In this document: positions 16,196-25,865 of the stretch, piece by piece
Layout: each line of letters starts with the position of its first letter
Position numbering within the stretch: the stretch's first letter is position 1
DNA from: Flavobacterium luteolum
Lineage (GTDB): Bacteria; Bacteroidota; Bacteroidia; Flavobacteriales; Flavobacteriaceae
Reading direction: 5' to 3'
Assembly: GCF_027111275.1 (NCBI RefSeq)
Contig: NZ_CP114286.1
Coordinates: 1,178,001 to 1,242,000 of the forward strand
Length of the DNA stretch: 64,000 nt
Made by a program: the position numbers and the translations under genes
Notes under the pieces: model-generated
Database searches by the model: none
What the model saw: only the letters and a program-made list of their open reading frames with translations
What the model was told of the DNA's origin: nothing

Positions 16196-17755
16196 ATGGA
16201 CATCATAACGATCATCATTGGTATTGTAGGTATTGCAGCAGGATTTGCAATAGCTAAAATTATCGAGAAAAGTAATATTTCAAACCTAATTAAAAACGCT
16301 AAAAAAGAAGCAGCTTCTATCTTAAAAGACGCTAATTTAGAGGCAGAAAACATCAAAAAAGATAAAATTCTTCAAGCAAAAGAGCGTTTTATCGAACTAA
16401 AATCAGAACACGAACAAGTTATTTTAGCACGTGACAAAAAAGTGGCTGAAGTAGAAAAACGCGTTCGCGATAAAGAATCTCAAGTTTCTAACGAACTTTC
16501 TAAAGCTAAAAAAGTAAACGACGATTTTGAAGCAAGAACAGCTGAATACGAAAACAAAATTGAAGTTTTAGACAAAAAACAAGCTGAAGTTGAAAAGCTT
16601 CACAAAAGCCAATTACAGCAATTAGAAGTAATCTCTGGTCTCTCTGCAGAAGAAGCAAAAGAGCAATTAGTAGAAGGCTTAAAAGCTGAAGCTAAAACAA
16701 AAGCAATGTCTCATATTCAAGAAACTATTGAAGAGGCGAAGCTTACTGCACAGCAAGAAGCTAAAAAAATCATCATCAACACTATTCAAAGAGTTGGAAC
16801 GGAAGAAGCAGTAGAAAACTGTGTATCTGTTTTCAATATAGAATCTGACGATGTAAAAGGTAGAATTATCGGACGTGAAGGACGTAACATTAGAGCGCTA
16901 GAAGCTGCAACTGGAGTTGAAATTATTGTTGACGATACACCAGAAGCAATTATCCTTTCTTGCTTTGATCCTGTTCGTAGAGAAATTGCGCGTTTGTCTC
17001 TGCACAAACTTGTAACTGACGGACGTATTCACCCAGCACGTATTGAAGAAGTAGTCGCTAAAACAGCGAAACAAATCGATGATGAGATTATCGAAGTTGG
17101 TAAACGTACCGTTATTGACTTAGGAATTCACGGTTTACATCCTGAATTAATTAAAGTTGTGGGTAGAATGAAATATCGTTCTTCTTACGGACAAAACTTA
17201 TTACAGCACTCAAGAGAAGTTTCTAAGCTTTGCGGTATTATGGCTGCAGAATTAGGATTGAATGTAAAACTGGCAAAAAGAGCTGGTTTATTACACGATA
17301 TCGGAAAAGTGCCAGATACAGAAAGTGATTTACCACACGCACTTTTAGGTATGCAGTGGGCTGAGAAATACGGCGAGAAAGAAGAAGTATGCAACGCGAT
17401 TGGAGCGCACCACGACGAGATTGAAATGAAATCTTTATTGTCTCCAATTATTCAGGTTTGTGACGCTATTTCTGGAGCTAGACCAGGCGCAAGACGTCAG
17501 GTTCTTGATTCTTACATCCAGCGTCTAAAAGATCTTGAAGATGTAGCTTACGGATTCAGTGGAGTTAAAAATGCTTATGCAATCCAAGCTGGTAGAGAAT
17601 TGCGTGTAATTGTAGAAAGTGAAAAAGTTTCTGATGACAACGCTGCAAACTTATCTTTTGAGATTTCACAAAAAATCCAAACAGAAATGACTTATCCTGG
17701 ACAAGTAAAAGTTACAGTTATTAGAGAAACTAGAGCTGTAAATATTGCTAAATAA
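16196..17755 (+). CDS. rny: Ribonuclease Y
   Basis: 519-residue membrane-anchored endoribonuclease that starts mRNA decay. One N-terminal transmembrane helix (about 3-22), a long coiled coil (about 35-190), a KH RNA-binding domain with [19 protein letters not shown] (about 222-240) and an HD phosphohydrolase domain with the metal ligands in [10 protein letters not shown] (about 365-374). Length and domain order match the family exactly. It follows the 6S-like RNA by 20 nt, so its transcript either reads through from zapA or starts inside or after the RNA gene. An independent terminator follows. Confidence 0.97.
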   Translation: MDIITIIIGIVGIAAGFAIAKIIEKSNISNLIKNAKKEAASILKDANLEAENIKKDKILQAKERFIELKSEHEQVILARDKKVAEVEKRVRDKESQVSNELSKAKKVNDDFEARTAEYENKIEVLDKKQAEVEKLHKSQLQQLEVISGLSAEEAKEQLVEGLKAEAKTKAMSHIQETIEEAKLTAQQEAKKIIINTIQRVGTEEAVENCVSVFNIESDDVKGRIIGREGRNIRALEAATGVEIIVDDTPEAIILSCFDPVRREIARLSLHKLVTDGRIHPARIEEVVAKTAKQIDDEIIEVGKRTVIDLGIHGLHPELIKVVGRMKYRSSYGQNLLQHSREVSKLCGIMAAELGLNVKLAKRAGLLHDIGKVPDTESDLPHALLGMQWAEKYGEKEEVCNAIGAHHDEIEMKSLLSPIIQVCDAISGARPGARRQVLDSYIQRLKDLEDVAYGFSGVKNAYAIQAGRELRVIVESEKVSDDNAANLSFEISQKIQTEMTYPGQVKVTVIRETRAVNIAK

Positions 17756-17776
17756 TCTAAGAAAAAATAAATAAAA

Positions 17777-17806
17777 ATAAAGGCTGTCAATTGACAGCCT
17801 TTATTT
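17777..17806. terminator. Bidirectional terminator between rny and the histidine kinase
   Basis: AAATAAAGGCTGTCAA and TTGACAGCCTTTATTT form a stem with essentially no loop spacing; the two genes converge here. Confidence 0.85.
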
Positions 17807-17825
17807 TTATCTACTATCTAAAGCT

Positions 17826-19346
17826 CTACATATCATTAAAAATGATTTTAAAGCTCGTTCCTACTCCTACTTCACTTTCTACTTCAACAGTTCCTTTCAT
17901 CGCTTCAATTTGATTTCTGGTGATATACAAACCTATTCCACGTGCTTCTTCATGTTTATGAAAAGTTTTATACATACCGAACAACAAATCACCATAGACT
18001 TTTAAATCGATTCCAAGTCCATTATCTGTAATCTTAAGTGACTTAAAACCTTCTGGCTCGATTGCAAAATCAAAAGTAATTTCAGGATCACGATTTGGAT
18101 GTGCATATTTGATTGCATTTGTGGTAAAATTCAACAAAACGCTCTCCATATAAGCCGGATTAAAATTAATCGTTAAATACTTAGGAACATTGTTTATAAT
18201 TGTCACTTTACGCTGTTTATCGTAGCCTTTGATCGTCGAAATAGTTTTTTCGATATACTCGCATAGTTTTAACGGAACCACAGCAATATTAATATTGCTC
18301 TGCGTTTTAACAATTTGGGTAAGATTTGAAATAGTGTCATTCAAATCGTTAGAAACGGCTCGCAAATATTCCAGCATTTCTGCTACAGTCTGTTTACTAA
18401 CATCGGCATCAATAAGATCTAAAATCGATTTTATATTTCCTGCCTGTGTATTTAAATTGTGAGAAACAATATGTGAGAAATTCAACAAACGGCTATTCTG
18501 ATCGCTATACAGTTTCATAGTTTTCATAAGCTCAAGTTCTTTTTCCTTTTGAGCCGAAACATCTGTATGCGTTCCAATTACACGTAAAGGTTTTCCATTT
18601 TCGTCACGTGCAATCACTTTTCCACGGTCCAAAATCCATTTATAATTACCACTAGAAGTCATTACACGATGATAATTTTCGTAAAACGGAATCTTATTAT
18701 CAAAATGATCATGAATATCTGAATAATATTTTGGGAGATCATCTGGATGCACAATTTTATCCCATCGCTCAGGATCGTCAAAAATATCAGCAGATTCTAG
18801 CTCCAAGATTTTAAGAGACAAAGAAGAATAAAAAACGCTATTTGTAACCATATCCCAATCCCAGATTCCAGCGGTAGAGGCATCGAGAGCAAATTGAAAA
18901 CGCTCTTCAGAAATTCGAAGCTTTTCTTCCTTATCTTTCAATTCGGTAATATCTGAAACATGTCCGTAAAAAATCACACTTCCATTTGCCGAAGATTCTG
19001 TTTTTGAAGAAACCCTAAACCAGCGAATTCCTTTTTTAGGAAGAGTCGCTCTAAACTCTATTTCCCAAGGTTTTATTTCTTTTCTAGCTTTGACCAAAGA
19101 TTGAAAAAAAAATTCACGATCCTGAGGTAAAATTCGATCGTAAACTATAAACTTCATATCGTTATTAAAATCTGCCGCAGAAAGTTCAAATATTTCATCT
19201 GCCGATTTACTTACAAGGGGAAATGTGTAATTATTATCCGCATCAATAACAAACTGAAAAAGCAGGTCGGGCATCTCGGCCAACAATTTTTTATAAAAAT
19301 TATTTACCTCTAAGCAATCGTCATTTCCATATAAATCAAAAACCAT
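17826..19346 (-). CDS. Soluble PAS-domain sensor histidine kinase
   Basis: 506-residue kinase without membrane segments, so it senses something inside the cell. Two PAS domains with PAC ends (about 20-135, and 145-275 with WKIxH-like VHPDDLPKYYSDI), then a dimerisation/phosphoacceptor helix with FSHIVSHNLNTQAGN (about 288-302), an N box NFTTNAIKYAHPNRDP (about 411-426), G1 DNGLGID and G2 RGIGLYITRNQIEAMKG. The H-box HNLN instead of HELR or HDLR is typical of the Bacteroidota PAS kinases. No response regulator is adjacent, so it is an orphan whose partner is elsewhere. Confidence 0.9.
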   Translation of the reverse strand: MVFDLYGNDDCLEVNNFYKKLLAEMPDLLFQFVIDADNNYTFPLVSKSADEIFELSAADFNNDMKFIVYDRILPQDREFFFQSLVKARKEIKPWEIEFRATLPKKGIRWFRVSSKTESSANGSVIFYGHVSDITELKDKEEKLRISEERFQFALDASTAGIWDWDMVTNSVFYSSLSLKILELESADIFDDPERWDKIVHPDDLPKYYSDIHDHFDNKIPFYENYHRVMTSSGNYKWILDRGKVIARDENGKPLRVIGTHTDVSAQKEKELELMKTMKLYSDQNSRLLNFSHIVSHNLNTQAGNIKSILDLIDADVSKQTVAEMLEYLRAVSNDLNDTISNLTQIVKTQSNINIAVVPLKLCEYIEKTISTIKGYDKQRKVTIINNVPKYLTINFNPAYMESVLLNFTTNAIKYAHPNRDPEITFDFAIEPEGFKSLKITDNGLGIDLKVYGDLLFGMYKTFHKHEEARGIGLYITRNQIEAMKGTVEVESEVGVGTSFKIIFNDM

Positions 19347-19396
19347 ATACTACTTCTTTTATGTAAATAAGATATTCAGAACTTATTCGGAAAAAG

Positions 19397-19404
19397 CAAA
19401 GATA
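19397..19404 (-). promoter_or_regulatory. -7 box of the histidine kinase gene
   Basis: TATCTTTG on the minus strand, 50 nt before the ATG at 19346. Confidence 0.5.
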
Positions 19405-19500
19405 AACTACAACGTTTTAGTGCTTTTTATTCAAATTAAGACAAAATTTTAACACAATATATAAATTTTCAAATCAAAAACATATCATACTGCAAAAAAA

Positions 19501-20397
19501 TTATTTTCTTGGATGAAAACTATACATTACTTCTTTCAAAAAACTGCGATCCAGATGCACATAAATTTCAGTTGTTGTAATTGATTCGTGACCAAGCATC
19601 AACTGAATTGACCTTAAATCGGCACCATTTTCCAGTAAATGTGTTGCAAAAGAATGACGCAGTGTATGCGGACTGATACTTTTTTTTAAACCCACTTTCT
19701 GAGCTAGATCTTTAATAATCGTAAATATCATAGCTCGAGTCAATTGACCTCCTCTTCTATTTAGAAATAAGGTATCTTCGGCTCCTTTTTTAATATTAAG
19801 ATTACAGCGGACAGCATTTCTATACAAATCAATATATTTCTGAGTTAAAGGTCCAATTGGAACAAAACGCTCTTTATTTCCCTTACCTGTAATTTTAATA
19901 AAACCTTCATCAAAGTAAAGATCCGAAATTTTGAGTGAAATCAGTTCAGAAACACGAAGTCCGCAACCATAAAGCGTTTCTAGCATTGCACGGTTACGCT
20001 CTCCTTCATTGGTACTTAAATCGATTGTTTCAATTAAAGTATCGATTTCCGGAAGCGATAAAGTATCGGGTAATTTGCGACCCGTTTTTGGAGCTTCAAT
20101 TAATTCTAAAGGATTATCATTTCGATAATCTTCAAAAACCAAATAATTAAAGAAACTTTTGAGTCCAGAAATAATCCTTGCCTGCGATCTTGGATTAACT
20201 TCTTTGGCTACCGTATAAATAAATTGCTGTAAAGTTTCGTCGGAAATTTTTATTGGAGAAACATCAATCTGATTGGTTTCTAAAAACAGACATAAACGTT
20301 CAATATCAAAGCTATAGTTTTCGATCGTATTTTTAGACAAACCTCTCTCAATCCTCAAATACGACTGATAATCTTTTATATATCTGCTCCAATTCAT
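19501..20397 (-). CDS. xerD: Site-specific tyrosine recombinase XerD
   Basis: 298-residue tyrosine recombinase resolving chromosome dimers at dif together with a XerC partner. The N-terminal SAM-like core-binding domain covers about 1-90. The catalytic domain holds Arg in LYGCGLRVSELISL (about 145-158), Lys in GKGNKERFVP, HTLRHSFATHLL, LGHESITTTEIY and the nucleophile Tyr close to the end. Size and motifs fit the housekeeping enzyme rather than a phage or conjugative integrase, and no mobile genes surround it. It starts 79 bp downstream of a PorT-like gene and has no obvious promoter of its own. Confidence 0.92.
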   Translation of the reverse strand: MNWSRYIKDYQSYLRIERGLSKNTIENYSFDIERLCLFLETNQIDVSPIKISDETLQQFIYTVAKEVNPRSQARIISGLKSFFNYLVFEDYRNDNPLELIEAPKTGRKLPDTLSLPEIDTLIETIDLSTNEGERNRAMLETLYGCGLRVSELISLKISDLYFDEGFIKITGKGNKERFVPIGPLTQKYIDLYRNAVRCNLNIKKGAEDTLFLNRRGGQLTRAMIFTIIKDLAQKVGLKKSISPHTLRHSFATHLLENGADLRSIQLMLGHESITTTEIYVHLDRSFLKEVMYSFHPRK

Positions 20398-20424
20398 ATT
20401 TACAAAGTAAGTGATTTTTTGGCA

Positions 20425-20457
20425 TAAAAAAACCTTCCGTTATCGGGAAGGTTCTTT
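20425..20457 (-). terminator. Terminator of the first barrel gene
   Basis: AACCTTCC, loop, GGGAAGGTT followed on the minus strand by a T run. It lies between the barrel gene and xerD. Confidence 0.8.
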
Positions 20458-20476
20458 AAATATTTAAAAATTCAGA

Positions 20477-21058
20477 TTAGAATTTGTAAGCCAAAGAAAT
20501 CTGGAAATTACCATTTTTCGCACTATCATACAAATCTTCTGAATCATCAATGTTGTCATCCCAAATAGGAGATAATCCCACAGTATAACGAAGACCAACT
20601 GAAAAATTATCAGTAAAACTATAACCTGCTCCGAAATTAAATCCAAAATCCACCGATTTCGTATCGTCTTTAATATCAAAACTATCAGATTTAGCTGATA
20701 GCAAAAAACCAAGTTGTGGACCCGCTTCTACGCTAAATTTTTTGTCAACAATATAATACTTCGCCAAAACTGGAACATTTAAATAGTTTAATTTTACATC
20801 CTCATTAGTTCCAAAAGGTCCATCAAATTTAGCTCCTTGAGTAGAGAATAAAAGTTCTGGTTGAATATAAAACTTTTCTACGACGTGGATTTCAGCTAAA
20901 CCACCAATATGAAATCCTACTAATGAATTAGCATCTCTCACATCACCACCAACAATACTTGAAATATTAAGACCTCCTTTTATTCCAAATCTTGTTTCCT
21001 GAGCATTTGAGAATGCAAAAGCCATAATTGCAATGGCAGATAAAATAATTTTTTTCAT
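20477..21058 (-). CDS. Small outer-membrane beta-barrel protein, PorT-like
   Basis: 193-residue predicted eight-stranded barrel. Signal peptide to about residue 19 (FSNAQ), then alternating strands starting RFGIKGGLNIS and ending with the aromatic FQISLAYKF typical of outer-membrane insertion signals. Belongs to the PorT/OmpW-like barrel group abundant in Bacteroidota; the role is unknown. It has the same layout as the plus-strand gene at 22112 (GIKGGLNIS versus GVKAGVNFA, both with a QPELLYST/QPELLFST strand), so the two are likely paralogs. Own promoter and terminator. Confidence 0.85.
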   Translation of the reverse strand: MKKIILSAIAIMAFAFSNAQETRFGIKGGLNISSIVGGDVRDANSLVGFHIGGLAEIHVVEKFYIQPELLFSTQGAKFDGPFGTNEDVKLNYLNVPVLAKYYIVDKKFSVEAGPQLGFLLSAKSDSFDIKDDTKSVDFGFNFGAGYSFTDNFSVGLRYTVGLSPIWDDNIDDSEDLYDSAKNGNFQISLAYKF

Positions 21059-21089
21059 TCTAATTTGTTTTGGGTTAAATTAATGAGTC

Positions 21090-21097
21090 CAAATATA
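21090..21097 (-). promoter_or_regulatory. -7 box of the first barrel gene
   Basis: TATATTTG on the minus strand, 31 nt before the ATG at 21058. Confidence 0.5.
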
Positions 21098-21204
21098 AAA
21101 ATATTCTTCATAAATCTATATTAGGAATTTAACAAATAAAATAGTAACTAATGTACTAATTGTTAATTTTCAATTAAGCCAATTTAAAAATTAGAGTTTA
21201 AACA

Positions 21205-21247
21205 TAAAAAAAAGACCTTCCTTAAAAATTAAGGAAAGGCCTTTAAA
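21205..21247 (-). terminator. Terminator of the second barrel gene
   Basis: GACCTTCCTTAA and TTAAGGAAAGGCC form a stem with long A and T tracts outside. Confidence 0.8.
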
Positions 21248-21268
21248 AAACTAACTAAATGTTTTTTA

Positions 21269-21823
21269 TTAGAATTTGTAAATTACACCAAATGCTACAT
21301 CTCTTAAATCAGTTCCAAAACCAAAAGTGTTAGTTTTGTCAGCACCATGTCCGCCATTGTTGTTTACGCTGTATCCTAAACCAAGCCAAGTAGCTTCAAT
21401 CGCAAAATGTTTAGACAAGAAATAGCTTAAACCTAAACCAATATTCGCACCAACTTCGTTCGCTTTATAATCACCGTTTTTTGAGTTTGTAAAATCAAGA
21501 CCAGCCTGACCATAAACAGAAAATTGAGAAACTGGAGTAAAATAATATCTACCAAATGCCCCAACTGTAAAATCATTAGTTTTGTCATCACCGATTTTTG
21601 TCGATCCAAAACCTAATTTACCTCCAATAGCAATATTTTCCGTTACAAAATAACCTACACTAGGAACAATAGTAAAGTTGTTTTGTTTAGCATCTCCTTC
21701 TTTAGTTGAACCTACATTGAAAGCCCCAGAAACAAATACATCACCTTTAGAAAATCCTTCTGTTTGTGCGTTTGCAAAACTAAACCCCATTACTGCAATA
21801 GCAGCCAAAACAATTTTTTTCAT
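21269..21823 (-). CDS. Small outer-membrane beta-barrel protein
   Basis: 184-residue barrel protein with signal peptide (FSFANAQ, cut near residue 19). The strand pattern is GDVFVSGAFNVGSTKEGD, FTIVPSVGYFVTENIAIGGKLG and a C-terminal FGVIYKF. It resembles the OmpA-barrel/OmpX-like family rather than the PorT-like neighbours, with only loose similarity to them. The function is unknown; an abundant structural envelope protein is plausible. It is transcribed alone on the minus strand, with its own terminator. Confidence 0.82.
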   Translation of the reverse strand: MKKIVLAAIAVMGFSFANAQTEGFSKGDVFVSGAFNVGSTKEGDAKQNNFTIVPSVGYFVTENIAIGGKLGFGSTKIGDDKTNDFTVGAFGRYYFTPVSQFSVYGQAGLDFTNSKNGDYKANEVGANIGLGLSYFLSKHFAIEATWLGLGYSVNNNGGHGADKTNTFGFGTDLRDVAFGVIYKF

Positions 21824-22059
21824 AATTTTTAAAATATTATTTGATTAATATTCCGTAAAACTAAGATTCCGCTTACAAAAAAACTCCACAATAAGTTTAA
21901 AAAGTATTAAAATAAGGCAAAAATAAAGTCAGCTTGGACTTGTTGAAAATCAAAACTTTAAAAGAGAAAAAGAAAGATTTTATAGATTAAAAATCAATTT
22001 GAGTGGGAATTTTAGTAATTATTTAATCCAAATTATAATGCAATAAAATGCTAAATATG

Positions 22060-22067
22060 TAGTTTTG
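22060..22067 (+). promoter_or_regulatory. -7 box of the third barrel gene
   Basis: TAGTTTTG 45 nt before the ATG at 22112. Confidence 0.45.
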
Positions 22068-22111
22068 AACTTGAATAACATTTTAAAATACCAATTTTTA
22101 AAAACCTTTTT

Positions 22112-22678
22112 ATGAAGAAAATACTTTTAGCAGCTGTTTTGTTTATTGCAACATCAGCGGCAGTACAAGCACAATTATTGAAATTAGGGGTAAAAGCCGG
22201 AGTTAACTTTGCAAGCCAGCCTGGTGATGCAACATTAAATGGTGTAGCGTTTGATAAAGATGGAATCACAAGCTTTCATGCTGGTGTAGTAGCTGAAGTA
22301 AAATTATTAGAAAAATTCGCAATTCAGCCAGAGCTTTTGTATTCTACTCAAGGAGCAACTTATAAATTTTCTGATGCTCAAAAAGATTTCGAAAATAAAT
22401 TAGCGTATTTATCGATTCCTGTAATGGCAAAAATCTACATGACTAAATCATTAAGCTTAGAGGTTGGTCCACAAGCCTCATTTTTATTAAGTCAAAAAAA
22501 TGATGTAAGATTTGACGATGCAAATACATTTGATTTTGCTCTTAATGCTGGTTTAGGTTTAAAAATTACAGAAAGCATTTTTGTTCAAGGGCGTTACAGT
22601 CTAGGATTAACAGACGCTTCTTCAAATGCAGACATTAGAAACTCAGTAGTTCAGCTTTCAGCTGGATTCATGTTCTAA
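22112..22678 (+). CDS. Small outer-membrane beta-barrel protein, PorT-like
   Basis: 188-residue barrel with signal peptide (AAVQAQ, cut near residue 21). The strands LKLGVKAGVNFASQPGD, FAIQPELLYSTQGATY and YLSIPVMAKIYMTKSLSLEVGPQ follow the same order as the gene at 20477, suggesting a duplication on opposite strands. Ends in SAGFMF, an aromatic barrel-assembly signal. The function is unknown. It is followed by a clear terminator before aroQ. Confidence 0.85.
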   Translation: MKKILLAAVLFIATSAAVQAQLLKLGVKAGVNFASQPGDATLNGVAFDKDGITSFHAGVVAEVKLLEKFAIQPELLYSTQGATYKFSDAQKDFENKLAYLSIPVMAKIYMTKSLSLEVGPQASFLLSQKNDVRFDDANTFDFALNAGLGLKITESIFVQGRYSLGLTDASSNADIRNSVVQLSAGFMF

Positions 22679-22702
22679 AAGAATAATATCACATACTTTT
22701 AT

Positions 22703-22736
22703 AAAAACCGCTCTAATTATTAGTGCGGTTTTTTTA
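22703..22736 (+). terminator. Terminator of the third barrel gene
   Basis: AAAAACCGC and GCGGTTTTTTT around a 13-nt loop. Confidence 0.8.
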
Positions 22737-22814
22737 TTTTTACACTTATGTGTGAAATGTCATTTATGAAATGTAAAATGCATCACATTACTTAATTAAA
22801 AACGAAATTACTTT

Positions 22815-23228
22815 ATGAAAATCTGCATTATCAACGGACCAAATTTGAATCTTTTAGGAAAACGCGAACCAGAAGTTTACGGAAGCCAGACTTTTGAAGA
22901 TTATTTTGAAACGTTGAAACAAAAATTCCCAAACATCGAACTTTCTTATTACCAAAGCAATATTGAAGGCGAACTGATTGGTAAAATTCAAGAATGCGGT
23001 TTTACTTTCGACGGAATTATTCTGAATGCTGGCGCTTACACACACACCTCAATAGGTTTGGGCGATGCTATGAAAGCTGTTACAACTCCCGTAATTGAAG
23101 TGCACATTTCAAATACTTACGCGCGCGAAAGTTTTAGACATCAATCCTATTTATCTGGAAATGCTAAAGGCGTTATTTTAGGTTTCGGTCTAAAAAGTTA
23201 TGAATTGGCTATACAATCCTTTTTATAG
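22815..23228 (+). CDS. aroQ: 3-dehydroquinate dehydratase, type II
   Basis: 137-residue cytoplasmic enzyme of the shikimate pathway, removing water from 3-dehydroquinate to give 3-dehydroshikimate; active as a dodecamer. Type II signatures are complete: INGPNLNLLGKREPEVYG (about 4-21, with the lid Arg and catalytic Tyr), LNAGAYTHTSIGLGDAM (about 70-86) and EVHISNTYARESFRHQSYLS (about 95-114). No other shikimate gene is near. Followed by a dispersed repeat at 23234-23296. Confidence 0.97.
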   Translation: MKICIINGPNLNLLGKREPEVYGSQTFEDYFETLKQKFPNIELSYYQSNIEGELIGKIQECGFTFDGIILNAGAYTHTSIGLGDAMKAVTTPVIEVHISNTYARESFRHQSYLSGNAKGVILGFGLKSYELAIQSFL

Positions 23229-23233
23229 TATAA

Positions 23234-23296
23234 TGTCATTTTGAGCAAAGTCGAAGGCCTTTAAGACTACTGACTTCGACTTTCCTCAATCAGACA
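23234..23296. repeat. Dispersed inverted repeat, GTCATTTTGAGC family
   Basis: Left arm GTCATTTTGAGCAAAGTCGA is roughly complementary to ACTTCGACTTTCCTCAATCA on the right, making an imperfect hairpin of about 60 nt. A shorter relative (AGCGAAGTC) is at 25931-25955. I believe this family is widespread in Bacteroidota genomes. Confidence 0.6.
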
Positions 23297-23349
23297 AACT
23301 CTCTCATTCAATTTAACAAATTATTAATAAGCTCAGATTTAACTTATTA

Positions 23350-23357
23350 TATTTTTG
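23350..23357 (+). promoter_or_regulatory. -7 box of the DUF5686 gene
   Basis: TATTTTTG 18 nt before the ATG at 23376. Confidence 0.5.
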
Positions 23358-23375
23358 TAAGATAACCACACCTGT

Positions 23376-25865
23376 ATGAGAAACTATACTTTATTTGCCT
23401 TTCTATTTTTTTCGCTTTCCAATTTTGCTCAAATAAGAGGAACTGTAACAGATGATAAGGGAAATCCGCTTCCATTTGTGTCCGTTTTTGAAGAAAACAC
23501 CTATTCTGGAACTACCACAAACGAACAGGGAAAATATCAGCTGAATGTAAAAGAAGTTGGAAGAAACAAAATCACTTTTCAATATTTAGGCTATAAAACT
23601 CAAAAAATAACCGTCTTAGCAGCAACGAAAATTGTCAATTTAGATGTTAAACTCCAGGAAGAAAGTTTCGCATTAAATGAAGTTATAATTGATCCTAAAA
23701 ACAATCCCGCAAACGACATCATAAAAAGTGCTATTGCGCATAAGAAAGAAAATCTAGGTAAAACAGGACGTTATACAGCCGATTTTTATTCAAAAGGAAT
23801 GTTTAAAGTAAAAGATCTTCCAAAAAAAATCCTCGGTAAAAAAGTAGAACTTGGTAATGATATGGGCGCAAATTTAGATTCTACAGGAACGGGTATTTTA
23901 TATTTGTCTGAAACTGTTTCAAAAGTTGCTCTTGAAAAACCAGACAAACTAAAAGAAAAAATTATTGCTTCAAAAATTTCTGGCAACAATCGAGGCTACA
24001 GCTATAACACGGCTGCCCTATCTAATTATGACTTCTACGACAACACTTTAGATTTTGATGTAAAACTCATCTCTCCTATTGCCGACAATGCTTTCAATTA
24101 TTACAAATACAAACTGGAAAGCACTTTTTATGATGACAATAACCAGCAGATTAATAAAATAAAAGTTATTCCGAGACGAGATAAAGAACCTGTTTTTGAA
24201 GGCTATATTTATATTGTAGACGACAGTTTTGCTATTTATGCCGTTGATTTAGATATCAAAGGGTATCGAATGAAAAATGAATTTACAGAAGTAATGAATC
24301 TAAAACAGAGTTTTAGATTCATTACTAAAAATAAAATCTGGTCTAAAAATGCACAGACTCTGTCTTTTAATGCCGGTATTTTTGGAATAAAGTTTTCTGG
24401 AAATTTCAATTATGTTTATTCTAATTATGAATTTCCTGATGCTTTCGACAAGAAAACTTTCGGAAATGAACTTGTAGCTTTTGAACTTAATGCCAACAAA
24501 AAAGATGATGCTTTCTGGAATGAAATCCGTCCCATTCCGTTAACAATTGAAGAAAGTAATGATTATGCTAAAAAAGACAGTTTGCAAACCATTAGAAAAT
24601 CAAAAAAATATACCGATTCTATTGATGCCAAAAACAATAAGTTTAAGGTTTGGGATATTTTAATGGGTTACGATTATAAAAATACTTTTAAGAAATATTC
24701 TTTTGATTATAAAGGTTTATTGAATGTTGCTTCTTTAAGTTTTAATACTGTGCAAGGTTTTAATTTGGATTCGGGTTTCTCTTTCAGAAAATGGGATGAA
24801 GAAAAAGGAACAAACACTTCTATAAGCACAACTTTTAACTATGGTTTTTCAGACGAACGCTTTCGCGTAATTGGCGAATTCAGCCATCGATTCAATACTA
24901 TAAATTATGCGACAGTTTGGGGTTCGGGAGGAACAAAAACGGCTCAGTTTAATAGTGCCGAACCTATTTCTAAACTGATCAACTCTGTAAGCTCCTTATT
25001 TTTTAAAGACAATTATATGAAGTTGTACAACTTGGAATTTGTTGAAATCAATTATGGGCAAGATATTGCAAATGGAATGAATCTTACGGGAAAAATTGGC
25101 TACGAACAACGAAAACCACTTTTCAACACAACTGATTATTCTTTCTTTAAAAAAGATGATGTTTATTCCTCTAATAATCCCTTGGCTCCAGACGATTTTA
25201 CAACACCTGCTTTTAATCAGCATCATTTGTTTAAAGCTCTTATAACAACTAGAATCAATTTTGGCAACAAATACATTTCTAGACCTGACGGAAGATTTAA
25301 TTTCAAAAACGATAAATACCCGACGGTTTACCTAGCTTTTGAAAAAACATTCGCAGCGAGCGAAAAAAAGTATGAATATGAAAGAATTGGAGCTTCTGTT
25401 CAATATGATTTATCACTTGGAAACAAAGGTCTTTTAGGAACCAATTTTAGAGGTGGAAAATTCTTTAACGCCGAAAACATTTCCTTTATAGATTACAGAC
25501 ATTTTAACGGAAACCAAACTCATATTGGAACAAGTGAACGTTATTTGAATGTTTTCAACATGATGCCGTATTATTCTAACAGCACAAACGATAGCTACTT
25601 TGAAATGCATACAGAATACAATGACACAGGTTTTATCATGAATAAAATTCCGTTACTAAATCTTTTAAAGTCAACTATGAATATTGGCTTTCATTCCCTT
25701 GCGATTCCAGATCGAAAACCATACTCTGAATTCACTATTGGTTTAGATAATTTAGGTTTTGGTAAATTCAAATTATTCCGAGTGGATTATGTGCATTCTT
25801 ACCAAGGCGGCATCCAACAAAATGGTGTTGTATTTGGATTGAAGATTTTGAATGCGTTGGATTAA
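23376..25865 (+). CDS. Outer-membrane DUF5686 protein with carboxypeptidase-regulatory-like domain
   Basis: 829-residue exported protein: signal peptide to about residue 18 (LSNFAQ), a CarboxypepD-regulatory-like beta sandwich (about 20-105; GTVTDDKGNPLPFVSVFEE), then a long DUF5686 region that reads as a beta-barrel to the C-terminus. It looks like a TonB receptor without plug, so it is not itself a receptor of the usual kind. The family is widespread in Bacteroidota; the substrate is unknown. It is monocistronic, and the 3' end runs into the octamer array flanking the next terminator. Confidence 0.85.
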   Translation: MRNYTLFAFLFFSLSNFAQIRGTVTDDKGNPLPFVSVFEENTYSGTTTNEQGKYQLNVKEVGRNKITFQYLGYKTQKITVLAATKIVNLDVKLQEESFALNEVIIDPKNNPANDIIKSAIAHKKENLGKTGRYTADFYSKGMFKVKDLPKKILGKKVELGNDMGANLDSTGTGILYLSETVSKVALEKPDKLKEKIIASKISGNNRGYSYNTAALSNYDFYDNTLDFDVKLISPIADNAFNYYKYKLESTFYDDNNQQINKIKVIPRRDKEPVFEGYIYIVDDSFAIYAVDLDIKGYRMKNEFTEVMNLKQSFRFITKNKIWSKNAQTLSFNAGIFGIKFSGNFNYVYSNYEFPDAFDKKTFGNELVAFELNANKKDDAFWNEIRPIPLTIEESNDYAKKDSLQTIRKSKKYTDSIDAKNNKFKVWDILMGYDYKNTFKKYSFDYKGLLNVASLSFNTVQGFNLDSGFSFRKWDEEKGTNTSISTTFNYGFSDERFRVIGEFSHRFNTINYATVWGSGGTKTAQFNSAEPISKLINSVSSLFFKDNYMKLYNLEFVEINYGQDIANGMNLTGKIGYEQRKPLFNTTDYSFFKKDDVYSSNNPLAPDDFTTPAFNQHHLFKALITTRINFGNKYISRPDGRFNFKNDKYPTVYLAFEKTFAASEKKYEYERIGASVQYDLSLGNKGLLGTNFRGGKFFNAENISFIDYRHFNGNQTHIGTSERYLNVFNMMPYYSNSTNDSYFEMHTEYNDTGFIMNKIPLLNLLKSTMNIGFHSLAIPDRKPYSEFTIGLDNLGFGKFKLFRVDYVHSYQGGIQQNGVVFGLKILNALD

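Noticed and set aside
19501..20397. xerD as the integrase of a mobile element
   Set aside because: Sequence and length fit the housekeeping recombinase, the neighbours are ordinary chromosomal genes, and no direct repeats or tRNA target flank it.
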